Source of the DNA: Faecalimonas sp045531155
Lineage (GTDB): Bacteria; Bacillota; Clostridia; Lachnospirales; Lachnospiraceae
NCBI GenBank assembly: GCA_045531155.1
Contig: JAZSDK010000065.1
Span: 9,230 to 73,229, forward strand
Length of the DNA stretch: 64,000 nt
Direction of reading: 5' to 3'
In this document: one piece after another, positions 33,601 through 40,777 of the stretch
Layout: each line of letters begins with the position of its first letter
Position numbering within the stretch: position 1 is the first letter of the stretch
Program-made: the position numbers and the translations under genes
Notes under the pieces: model-generated
Told to the model about the DNA's origin: nothing
Database searches by the model: none
Seen by the model: the letters and a program-made list of their open reading frames with translations, nothing else

Positions 33601-33885
33601 ATGGGCAAGAAAGTAAAAACAGAATCGTTAGATTTATTATTTGAAGCAATCTTATGTCTGAAGGATAAAGAAGAATGCTACACTTTTTTTGAGGACATTT
33701 GTACCGTTAATGAACTGCTATCAATTACGCAACGATTTGAAGTTGCAAAGATGCTCAGAGAGCAAAAAACATATTTAGAGATTGCAGAGAAAACAGGCGC
33801 ATCTACTGCGACTATTAGCCGCGTAAACCGTTCCTTGAATTACGGCAATGACGGATATGATATGGTTTTTGAAAGAATGAATTAA
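33601..33885 (+). CDS. YerC/YecD family TrpR-related DNA-binding protein
   Basis: 94 residues, all helical, of the TrpR-like YerC family. The helix-turn-helix is at about 58-82 (T-Y-L-E-I-A-E-K-T-G-A-S-T-A-T-I-S-R-V-N-R). Family members are predicted repressors found near pcrA in many Firmicutes, as here (pcrA is 0.8 kb downstream). The target and ligand are unknown. AAAGGAGAAGG precedes the ATG. Confidence 0.9.
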   Translation: MGKKVKTESLDLLFEAILCLKDKEECYTFFEDICTVNELLSITQRFEVAKMLREQKTYLEIAEKTGASTATISRVNRSLNYGNDGYDMVFERMN

Positions 33886-33895
33886 TAGAAACAAA

Positions 33896-33922
33896 AAAGA
33901 AGGAAATTTATTCCTTCTTTTT
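33896..33922. terminator. Bidirectional terminator (YerC-like / DUF1836)
   Basis: Stem AAAGAAGGAA / TTCCTTCTTT (33896-33905, 33911-33920) with a 5-nt loop. T-rich on the plus side and the mirror A-run gives T on the minus side. The DUF1836 stop codon is in the loop. Confidence 0.8.
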
Positions 33923-34549
33923 CTTATCCTTATCTTTTTCACAATCTTTTGTTTCTGTGGCAGGAGTAGAAGTTGCATCAATCAGTTTCTCAATCAGTAG
34001 TTGCTTCACATAGACATCCAAACTAAGAGAGCAGATAAACGAGAAGAATTGAAGATATTCCCTGTTTGTTTCCGGCGCATCTGCAAATGTTTCCATTGAG
34101 TTATTAAACATTAGTTCGATATCCTTTTGAAGCAGTTTGGTACGTTCTTTTTCAAAAGTACATACTTCATCATAAATTCGTGCAATATTGATATCGTCTT
34201 CCGATTGGAAATAGTTTTCGGTAATTGGCTTTAGGAGGGTTTCGATATCCTTCATGGAAATAATATTTTTAAAATAGTAGATAAATGTTAATAATAACAA
34301 GTGTTCTTTTGAATATTTCTTTTTGATAGGTGCAGGCAGTAAATCATTTTTTGCATAATTGTTAATCATGGTCTTTGTCAAAACCTTGTCATCTTCATTT
34401 CGCTTTGTTGACTTTAGTTCCTTCTCCATAAAGGAAGTTACCTGATCCATGTACAAATCGATGTTAGGAATGTCGGTTGATTTTATAAAATCAATGCGGG
34501 AAATACTCCCTAAAATACTGTTTAACAAATCATTTTTATCTATCGTCAT
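33908..34549 (-). CDS. DUF1836 family protein
   Basis: 213-residue cytoplasmic protein of the DUF1836 family, common in Clostridia and of unknown function. The core (about 25-130) has an L-x-x-x-Q-V-T-x-F segment, T-K-T-M-I-N-N-Y-A-K-x-x-L-L-P-x-P, then K-K-K-Y-S-K-E-H-L. The region T-M-I-N-N-Y resembles a MerR-type helix-turn-helix, so transcriptional regulation is plausible. The C-terminus is a lysine-rich tail. GAGGTGAT precedes the ATG. A second DUF1836 protein is at 50439-50960; they share this core but little else. Confidence 0.85.
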   Translation of the reverse strand: MTIDKNDLLNSILGSISRIDFIKSTDIPNIDLYMDQVTSFMEKELKSTKRNEDDKVLTKTMINNYAKNDLLPAPIKKKYSKEHLLLLTFIYYFKNIISMKDIETLLKPITENYFQSEDDINIARIYDEVCTFEKERTKLLQKDIELMFNNSMETFADAPETNREYLQFFSFICSLSLDVYVKQLLIEKLIDATSTPATETKDCEKDKDKKKKE

Positions 34550-34622
34550 ATCATCACCTCAATACAGACATTATATAGTATTGCAAACCACATCTCAAGT
34601 GCTTTTGAGAAATTATTTATAG

Positions 34623-34651
34623 ATGACATGAGAACAAATTTATACTATACT
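34623..34651 (+). promoter_or_regulatory. Promoter for pcrA
   Basis: -35 ATGACA (34623-34628), 17-bp spacer, -10 TATACT (34646-34651). Confidence 0.6.
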
Positions 34652-34675
34652 AAATAGATAAGGAGTTGAAACAAT

Positions 34676-36901
34676 ATGAGCATTTACGATACATTAAACA
34701 ATGAACAACGGGAAGCAGTATTTCATACAGAAGGACCGCTTTTGATTCTTGCAGGTGCGGGTTCCGGAAAGACAAGAGTGCTGACACACCGCATCGCATA
34801 TTTGATTGATGAAATGGGTGTAAACCCTTGGAATATTTTGGCAATCACCTTTACCAATAAGGCGGCCGGCGAGATGCGGGAACGTGTGGACAGAATCGTT
34901 GGTTTTGGCTCGGAAAGCATCTGGGTGAGTACGTTTCATTCGACTTGCGTTCGTATCTTAAGACGTCACATTGACCGTTTGGGATTTGGAACGAATTTTA
35001 CGATATATGATGCAGACGACCAGAAGACACTAATGAAGGATGTCTGCAAGCAATTACAGATTGACACAAAGATTTATAAAGAGAGAAATCTTCTGGCGGC
35101 TATTTCTTCAGCAAAGGATGAAATGATTTTGCCGGATGAGTATGAGTTGAATGCAGGGGGAGATTATCACAAGCAAAAGATAGCCAAGGTTTATCGAGAA
35201 TATCAAAAGCAATTGAAAGCAAACAATGCGCTTGATTTCGATGATTTGCTGGTAAAAACCGTGCAACTTTTGCAGACTCAGCCAGACATTTTGGAATATT
35301 ATCAAGAACGCTTCCGCTATATCATGGTGGACGAGTATCAGGATACCAATACGGTACAGTTTAAGCTTATCAGTATTCTTGCAAAGAAATATCGAAACCT
35401 TTGTGTAGTGGGTGACGACGACCAGTCCATTTACAAATTCCGTGGTGCTAATATTAAGAATATTTTAAATTTTGAAGATGTGTTTGAGGATGCACGGGTG
35501 ATTAAGCTGGAGCAGAATTACCGTTCTACGGAGACCATTTTGAATGCGGCAAATGGTGTCATCTGCAACAATTATGGGCGAAAAGACAAGGCTCTTTGGA
35601 CAGAAAATGGTGTGGGAGACAAACTTGTATTTCAGCAGTTTGATAACGCTTATGATGAGGCAGATTATGTGGTGAGTGATATCAGGGAGCATGTGAGAGA
35701 AGGGGAACGTTCTTATAATGAGCACGCAATCCTTTACCGCACCAATGCGCAGTCCCGTATTTTTGAAGAAAAATTTGTCACGGCAAATATTCCATACAAG
35801 ATTGTTGGCGGCATCAATTTCTATGCTAGAAAAGAAATCAAAGATCTGCTGGCGTATTTAAAAACCATTGATAACGGAATGGATGATTTGGCTGTTCGAC
35901 GTATCATCAACGTACCAAAGCGAGGCATCGGACTTACAACTATTAATCGAGTGCAGGAGAATGCAACTGAGCGAGGTGTTAGCTTCTATGAGGCTTTGCG
36001 TACTGCTGATATGATTCCGGGTATTCGGAAAGCGGCAACCAAGTTGGATTCTTTTGTGGCTCTGATGGAGCACTTCAAAGAGAGCGCAAAGAAGATGCTG
36101 GTGTCGGAACTCATGCAGGAGGTTCTGGATTATACCGGTTATCTGGAAACCTTGGAGGAGGAAGGAAAAGAAGAGGCTGAAGCACGCAAGGAAAATATTG
36201 ATGAACTTTTGAGTAAGATTGCGACTTATGAGGAATCTTGCGAGGATGAGGCTCCGACTTTAAGTGGATTCTTAGAAGAGGTGGCCTTGGTTGCGGACAT
36301 TGACAGTCTGGATGAAAATAGTGACTATGTAGTTCTTATGACGCTTCACAGTGCAAAAGGATTGGAATTTCCGGAAGTTTATATGGTAGGTATGGAAGAT
36401 GGAATTTTCCCAAGCTATATAACAGTGACAGAGGGAGATTTGGACGAGCTGGAAGAGGAAAGAAGACTTTGCTATGTAGGTATTACGCGAGCGATGGAGA
36501 ATCTGACATTAACCTGTGCAAGGCGCAGAATGATTCGCGGCGAAGTGCAATACAATAAGATGTCTAGATTTTTAAAAGAGATACCTATGCATTTATTTGG
36601 AAATAAAGTCAAAGCAGAGCGCGAGGAAATGGATGTAGTAAAAGCAAATGCGTATATTCAGGCAAAACAGGCATTTAAGACACAAGCCTTTTCCACTGTA
36701 AAACCAGCCCAGAACTTTGGTGTGAAAACGGGGGGAGGCCTTGATTACGAGGTTGGCGACCGTGTAAAACACTTGAAGTTTGGCGAGGGTATTGTAACCT
36801 CCATTGTAGAAGGCGGAAGAGATTACGAAGTGACCGTCGCATTCGACAATGTGGGTACCAAAAAAATGTTTGCCGGATTTGCAAAATTACAGAAAGTGTG
36901 A
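34676..36901 (+). CDS. pcrA: ATP-dependent DNA helicase PcrA/UvrD
   Basis: SF1A 3'-5' helicase for repair, rolling-circle replication and removal of RecA and RNA polymerase. Walker A AGAGSGKT is at 26-33, motif II V-D-E-Y-Q-D-T-N near 218-225, motif III G-D-D-D-Q-S-I-Y near 250, motif V H-S-A-K-G-L-E-F-P near 560 and motif VI Y-V-G-I-T-R-A near 600. A C-terminal tudor-like KOW segment (D-R-V-K-H-x-K-F-G-E-G near 690) is present. 741 residues, normal for PcrA. AAGGAG precedes the ATG. The stop codon abuts a Family B repeat. Confidence 0.96.
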   Translation: MSIYDTLNNEQREAVFHTEGPLLILAGAGSGKTRVLTHRIAYLIDEMGVNPWNILAITFTNKAAGEMRERVDRIVGFGSESIWVSTFHSTCVRILRRHIDRLGFGTNFTIYDADDQKTLMKDVCKQLQIDTKIYKERNLLAAISSAKDEMILPDEYELNAGGDYHKQKIAKVYREYQKQLKANNALDFDDLLVKTVQLLQTQPDILEYYQERFRYIMVDEYQDTNTVQFKLISILAKKYRNLCVVGDDDQSIYKFRGANIKNILNFEDVFEDARVIKLEQNYRSTETILNAANGVICNNYGRKDKALWTENGVGDKLVFQQFDNAYDEADYVVSDIREHVREGERSYNEHAILYRTNAQSRIFEEKFVTANIPYKIVGGINFYARKEIKDLLAYLKTIDNGMDDLAVRRIINVPKRGIGLTTINRVQENATERGVSFYEALRTADMIPGIRKAATKLDSFVALMEHFKESAKKMLVSELMQEVLDYTGYLETLEEEGKEEAEARKENIDELLSKIATYEESCEDEAPTLSGFLEEVALVADIDSLDENSDYVVLMTLHSAKGLEFPEVYMVGMEDGIFPSYITVTEGDLDELEEERRLCYVGITRAMENLTLTCARRRMIRGEVQYNKMSRFLKEIPMHLFGNKVKAEREEMDVVKANAYIQAKQAFKTQAFSTVKPAQNFGVKTGGGLDYEVGDRVKHLKFGEGIVTSIVEGGRDYEVTVAFDNVGTKKMFAGFAKLQKV

Positions 36902-37047
36902 ACTGTTCAGAGCGAAGTAAAATTTTATAAAACGGACGTAAAATGCTTGCATTTTTAAGTTTGTTTTTAAAATTTTATTTGGCGGATACGCCACACCGAG
37001 GAAACACAACGTGTTTTCGAGGTTGCTCTGAATAGTTACGAAAATTT
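36901..37047. repeat. Family B repeat, copy c (longest, about 147 bp)
   Basis: Outer arms AACTGTTCAGAGC (36901-36913) and GCTCTGAATAGTT (37025-37037) enclose a nested hairpin: GTAAAATTTTATAAAAC versus GTTTTTAAAATTTTATTT arms around AAAATGC/GCATTTT (36940-36946, 36949-36955). Then come GGCGGATACGCC and AAACACAACGTGTTT. The right half from 36977 is shared with yqhQ-associated copy a, and the outer arms with polC-associated copy b. It begins at the last base of the pcrA stop codon and fills the gap to the next gene. Confidence 0.85.
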
Positions 37048-37123
37048 AATGACAATAGCGGTATAATGATGTTATAATATACATAATATAATTGTACTGA
37101 AAAAAATAGAAAGGGTGTATAGC

Positions 37124-37366
37124 ATGAACAAGATTGAAGATATAATTTCTGCAACAAAATTAAATGAGATTTTACAGAAACGAGACGACGATAAGATTAA
37201 GAAGACCATTCTTTGGATTCTTGCTATTGTAGGCGCTGTGGTTGCAATTGCAGGAATTGCATATGCAGTATATCGTTTCTTTACACCGGATTATCTGGAA
37301 GATTTTGATGAAGATTTCGAGGATGATTTCGAAGACGATTATTTTGAGGAAGAAGACGAAATCTAG
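37124..37366 (+). CDS. Small DUF4366-like membrane protein with acidic tail
   Basis: 80 residues: an N-terminal helix (I-E-D-I-I-S-A-T-K-L-N-E-I-L), one transmembrane segment (about 29-50), then R-F-F-T-P-D-Y and a tail of about 23 residues that is almost only Asp, Glu, Phe and Tyr. It resembles short DUF4366-type proteins common in Lachnospiraceae, function unknown. The ATG at 37124 is used, as AAGGG lies 9-10 nt upstream; a GTG three codons earlier overlaps it. It is followed by a terminator that ends at the rlmD ribosome site. Confidence 0.75.
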   Translation: MNKIEDIISATKLNEILQKRDDDKIKKTILWILAIVGAVVAIAGIAYAVYRFFTPDYLEDFDEDFEDDFEDDYFEEEDEI

Positions 37367-37381
37367 GAGAGTAAGAAAAAG

Positions 37382-37415
37382 CTCGCTCGCGCAGAAATTG
37401 GCGGGCGAGTTTTTT
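37382..37415 (+). terminator. Terminator between DUF4366-like gene and rlmD
   Basis: Stem CTCGCTCGC / GCGGGCGAG (one T-G wobble; 37382-37390, 37401-37409), then six T (37410-37415). Its T run is followed directly by the GGAGG of rlmD, so rlmD depends on readthrough or a promoter inside the upstream gene. Confidence 0.8.
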
Positions 37416-37425
37416 GGAGGTTCAC

Positions 37426-38793
37426 ATGAAAAAAGGACAAGTTTATGAAGGGTTGATTGAAAAGGTAGAGTTTCCAAATAAGGGAATCGTATTTGTAGAG
37501 GGAGAAGCAAACAAGGTTATTGTTAAGAATGGAATTCCAGGGCAGAAGATTAAATTTGCTGTGAATAAGATGCGAAAAGGGAAGGCAGAAGGACGCCTTT
37601 TGGAGGTGCTGGAAAAGTCACCACTTGAAACAAGAGAGCCTGTTTGCAGTATCTTTCCGGCTTGCGGTGGCTGTATGTACCAAACCATGTCTTATGAAGG
37701 CCAGATGAAGATGAAAGAGCAGCAGGTGAAAGAGATATTAGATGCTGCCATTGTTGGAGACTATGAATTTGAAGGTGTGAAGGCAAGTCCGAAAGAATTT
37801 GCATACCGCAACAAGATGGAGTTTTCCTTTGGAGATGAATTTAAGGATGGACCTTTGTCCCTTGGGCTACATAAGAAAGGAAGCACCTATGATGTACTGA
37901 CTGCTTTTGACTGCAAGCTGGTACATGAGGATATGACAAAGATTTTAGTTTGTGTGCTAGATTATTTTAAAGAGAGAAATGTGTCTTACTATAAGAAAAT
38001 GCAACATGTAGGATATTTGCGCCATCTATTGCTTCGCCGTGGAGATATTACCGGTGAGATTTTAGTAAATTTGGTTACAACAACACAGGAAGAATATGAT
38101 TTGACACCACTTGTAGATGCATTGCTTGAACTTGAGCTTGAGGGAAAGATTGTAGGCATTCTTCATATTTTGAATGATTCCTTATCCGATGTGGTACAGA
38201 GTGATGAGACACGTGTACTGTATGGGCAAGATTATTTTTATGAAAAATTATTGGGAATGGAATTCAAGATTACTCCATTTTCTTTCTTCCAACCGAATTC
38301 CAGGGCGGCAGAAGTGCTATACAGTTCGATAAGAGATTATCTTGGAGACATGAAAGGGAAAACACTTTATGATTTGTTTAGCGGAACGGGAACGATAGGT
38401 CAGATTCTTTCACCGGTTGCTGAAAAGGTTATTGGTGTGGAGATTGTGGAAGAAGCAGTTGCGGCGGCCAATGAAAATGCAAAGCACAATGGCATTACAA
38501 ATTGTAAGTTCTTAGCGGGAGATGTGTTTAAAGTCTTGGATGAGATTGAGGAAAAACCAGATGTGATTGTGCTGGACCCGCCGAGAGACGGCATTCATCC
38601 GAAGGCACTTCCAAAGATTTTGGACTATGGCGTGGATACCATCGTTTATATTTCTTGCAAGGTAACAAGTCTGGCGAGAGATTTGGAAATGATGCAGGCG
38701 AAAGGATATAGAGTTGTGAAGGCGGTGGCTTGCGACCAGTTCTGCCAGACGGTGCATGTTGAAACAATCGCTTTATTGAAAAATATTAAGTAA
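37426..38793 (+). CDS. rlmD: 23S rRNA (uracil-C5)-methyltransferase, RlmD/RlmCD type
   Basis: S-adenosylmethionine-dependent m5U methyltransferase of the TrmA/RumA family, acting on 23S rRNA. TRAM domain (about 1-60), an FeS-type cysteine set with C-S-I-F-P-A-C-G-G-C near 75-84, SAM motif D-L-F-S-G-T-G-T-I-G near 316-325, and the catalytic cysteine in Y-I-S-C-K near 411. Firmicutes members may modify both U747 and U1939, so the exact site is not certain. GGAGG lies 5 nt before the ATG at 37426. Confidence 0.9.
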   Translation: MKKGQVYEGLIEKVEFPNKGIVFVEGEANKVIVKNGIPGQKIKFAVNKMRKGKAEGRLLEVLEKSPLETREPVCSIFPACGGCMYQTMSYEGQMKMKEQQVKEILDAAIVGDYEFEGVKASPKEFAYRNKMEFSFGDEFKDGPLSLGLHKKGSTYDVLTAFDCKLVHEDMTKILVCVLDYFKERNVSYYKKMQHVGYLRHLLLRRGDITGEILVNLVTTTQEEYDLTPLVDALLELELEGKIVGILHILNDSLSDVVQSDETRVLYGQDYFYEKLLGMEFKITPFSFFQPNSRAAEVLYSSIRDYLGDMKGKTLYDLFSGTGTIGQILSPVAEKVIGVEIVEEAVAAANENAKHNGITNCKFLAGDVFKVLDEIEEKPDVIVLDPPRDGIHPKALPKILDYGVDTIVYISCKVTSLARDLEMMQAKGYRVVKAVACDQFCQTVHVETIALLKNIK

Positions 38794-38868
38794 TAGGTTT
38801 ATCCATTAAATAGTATATCATTTTGATTTCTCCATATACTAACAAAAATGGAAAGGAAGTAAAGTGTT

Positions 38869-39303
38869 ATGGAGAAAACAGATACAATAAAACTATTACA
38901 AGAATGTGATGCAGGAAGCAAAATGGCAGTTACATCCATTGACGAATTGATGGACAAGGCTACAGACTCTGAGCTTGCAGAACTTTTGGAAGAAAGCAAA
39001 AAGCATCATGAGAAGCTGGGAAATGATTTGCACTCTATGTTGAATCATAAAGAATCTGATGAGAAAGAGCCAAATCCTATGGCGAAAGGAATGTCAAGAC
39101 TAAAAATTAATTTCAAAATGGGAATGGACAACAGCGATGCTATGATTGCAGACTTAATCACAGACGGTTGTGATATGGGTGTAAAATCCCTCTACAAATA
39201 TATGAACCAATATAAGGCAGCTGAGGAGCCGGCAAAAGATATCTGTAAACGTCTGATTGCGATTGAGGAAGAACTCCGCGATAAGCTCAGAAAGTTCTTG
39301 TAA
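38869..39303 (+). CDS. Helical protein of unknown function (ferritin-like bundle?)
   Basis: 144 residues, highly helical, with charged heptad-like stretches (A-E-L-L-E-E-S-K-K-H-H-E-K-L-G-N near 36-51; A-I-E-E-E-L-R-D-K-L near 131-140). The pattern of four amphipathic helices suggests a four-helix bundle of ferritin-like or DUF2383 type, but a full set of metal ligands is not visible. No signal or membrane part. AAAGGAAG precedes the ATG. It has a standalone context between rlmD and an XRE regulator. After the stop a TTAGCGAA/TTCGCTAA hairpin (39305-39324) lacks a T run. Confidence 0.65.
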   Translation: MEKTDTIKLLQECDAGSKMAVTSIDELMDKATDSELAELLEESKKHHEKLGNDLHSMLNHKESDEKEPNPMAKGMSRLKINFKMGMDNSDAMIADLITDGCDMGVKSLYKYMNQYKAAEEPAKDICKRLIAIEEELRDKLRKFL

Positions 39304-39354
39304 GTTTAGCGAAAACTTCGCTAAGCAGAAGTCACAGAGAGAATAATATTGTAT

Positions 39355-39379
39355 CATTGCATTGAGGTGAAATGCAATG
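39355..39379 (+). promoter_or_regulatory. Inverted repeat burying ribosome site and start codon of the XRE gene
   Basis: Perfect 9-bp arms CATTGCATT (39355-39363) and AATGCAATG (39371-39379). The 7-nt loop GAGGTGA is the Shine-Dalgarno site and the last three bases of the right arm are the ATG. As RNA it can hide the start codon; as DNA it is a dyad operator. Confidence 0.75.
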
Positions 39380-39613
39380 TACAGGCGTATCAGAGATTTG
39401 AGAGAAGATAGAGATATGACACAGGTTCAGCTTGCAAAAATGTTGAATTGTAGTCAAAGGACCTACAGTAATTATGAACGTGGAGATATAGAAATATCCA
39501 CAAGAGTGTTAATCGAACTGGCAAGATTTCATGATACCAGTATTGATTATCTCTTAGAGTTGACAGACGAAAAACGACCATATCCAAGGAAAGTGAATAA
39601 GAAGTACATGTAG
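39377..39613 (+). CDS. XRE-family helix-turn-helix regulator
   Basis: 78-residue Cro/CI-type DNA-binding protein. The helix-turn-helix spans about 15-40 (T-Q-V-Q-L-A-K-M-L-N-C-S-Q-R-T-Y-S-N-Y-E-R-G). No effector domain. The ribosome site is GAGGTG in the loop of a perfect inverted repeat that also contains the ATG, hinting at autoregulation by either protein binding or RNA folding. It is a monocistronic unit with its own terminator. No phage genes surround it, so it is probably a resident regulator. Confidence 0.9.
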   Translation: MYRRIRDLREDRDMTQVQLAKMLNCSQRTYSNYERGDIEISTRVLIELARFHDTSIDYLLELTDEKRPYPRKVNKKYM

Positions 39614-39619
39614 GTAGAA

Positions 39620-39648
39620 AAGTCATCGCGTTTGCGGTGGCTTTTTTG
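39620..39648 (+). terminator. Terminator after the XRE gene
   Basis: Stem AAGTCATCGC / GCGGTGGCTT (39620-39629, 39634-39643) with two G-U pairs and a GTTT loop, followed by a T run. Confidence 0.8.
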
Positions 39649-39657
39649 TGAGAACAC

Positions 39658-39666
39658 TGATATAAT
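39658..39666 (+). promoter_or_regulatory. Extended -10 promoter for the SbcD-like gene
   Basis: TGATATAAT (39658-39666) is a TGn-extended consensus -10. No good -35 is seen. Confidence 0.45.
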
Positions 39667-39704
39667 GAAAGGGTAAGATTTTAAGATTAGAAAGGGACAC
39701 CTTC

Positions 39705-40775
39705 ATGAAATTCATTCATTGTGCAGATTTGCATTTAGATGCCAAAATGAGTGCAAACCTTGATAAAGACAAAGCAAAAATAAGGAAAGCTGAGATTCTA
39801 CATACCTTTGAAAGGATGGTAGAGTATGCAGCAGAACATGATGTTTTCGGCATTTTAATCGCAGGGGATATGTTTGACACGAAAAACATTACTACGACCA
39901 CAAAGAATGCTGTATTATACCAGATAAACAGTCATCCGGATATTACATTTTTTTATCTGAATGGCAATCATGATAATGATAATTTTCTCTCAAATCTTGA
40001 TGTCATTCCTGAGAATTTAAAGATGTTTGGGGCTAATTGGACAACCTATGCAATCGGCAAGATTGTAATTGCCGGGATTGATTTGTCAACAGAGAACACA
40101 AGCCTCGCCCATGCTTCACTGATGCTTGAATCGGATAAATTCAATATGGTTATGATGCATGGACAAGACGGAGAGTTAATTAATCTGAGGGCACTCAAGA
40201 ACAAAAATATAGATTATCTTGCGTTAGGTCACATTCATGCATACAAGCACGAACAACTGGATGCACGTGCTTCATACTGTTATCCGGGATGTCTGGAGGG
40301 CAGAGGTTTTGATGAGGTTGGCGAACATGGCTTTGTTTTACTTGATGTGAATGAGGAAGATGGTACATATTCCCGCGAATTCGTACCGTTTGCCAAGAGA
40401 AAACTATATGCTATTTTGGTAGATGTAACGGATTGTCAAACTTCTTCCGAAATAATTGAGAAAGTGGCTGCAGGGCTTTGCGAAGTAAATTGCGATGAAA
40501 CAGCCCTCGTGAAGATTATTTTGGCAGGAACATTGGATGTGGCATGTGAAAAAGATGTGGATTACATTTTGACCCGTTTTCAATCACAGTATTTCTTTGT
40601 CAAAATTTATGACGAGACGACCTTAAAGATTGACGCGGAAGATTATATGTTAGATGAATCTTTGAAAGGCGAGTATGTACGCATGATTATGCAGGATTCT
40701 GCATTGTCAGAAGAGGATAAGGCAATTATTATCCGCTATGGACTTCAAGTGATTGCCGGCGAGGAGGTGCAGTAA
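39705..40775 (+). CDS. SbcD/YhaO-like DNA exonuclease (metallophosphoesterase)
   Basis: 356 residues of the Mre11/SbcD-type calcineurin-like phosphoesterase group, closest in layout to Bacillus YhaO. The metal-binding motifs are visible: D-L-H-L-D at 8-12, G-D-M-F-D near 50-54, G-N-H-D near 86-89 and L-G-H-I-H near 179-183. Two bases separate it from the AAA ATPase gene, so together they should form a nuclease-ATPase complex for DNA end processing. AAAGGGAC precedes the ATG. Confidence 0.85.
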   Translation: MKFIHCADLHLDAKMSANLDKDKAKIRKAEILHTFERMVEYAAEHDVFGILIAGDMFDTKNITTTTKNAVLYQINSHPDITFFYLNGNHDNDNFLSNLDVIPENLKMFGANWTTYAIGKIVIAGIDLSTENTSLAHASLMLESDKFNMVMMHGQDGELINLRALKNKNIDYLALGHIHAYKHEQLDARASYCYPGCLEGRGFDEVGEHGFVLLDVNEEDGTYSREFVPFAKRKLYAILVDVTDCQTSSEIIEKVAAGLCEVNCDETALVKIILAGTLDVACEKDVDYILTRFQSQYFFVKIYDETTLKIDAEDYMLDESLKGEYVRMIMQDSALSEEDKAIIIRYGLQVIAGEEVQ

Positions 40776-40777
40776 TT

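Noticed and set aside
39377..39613. Phage or ICE remnant suggested by the XRE gene
   Set aside because: Neighbours are all housekeeping genes; there is no integrase, recombinase, structural gene or attachment repeat.
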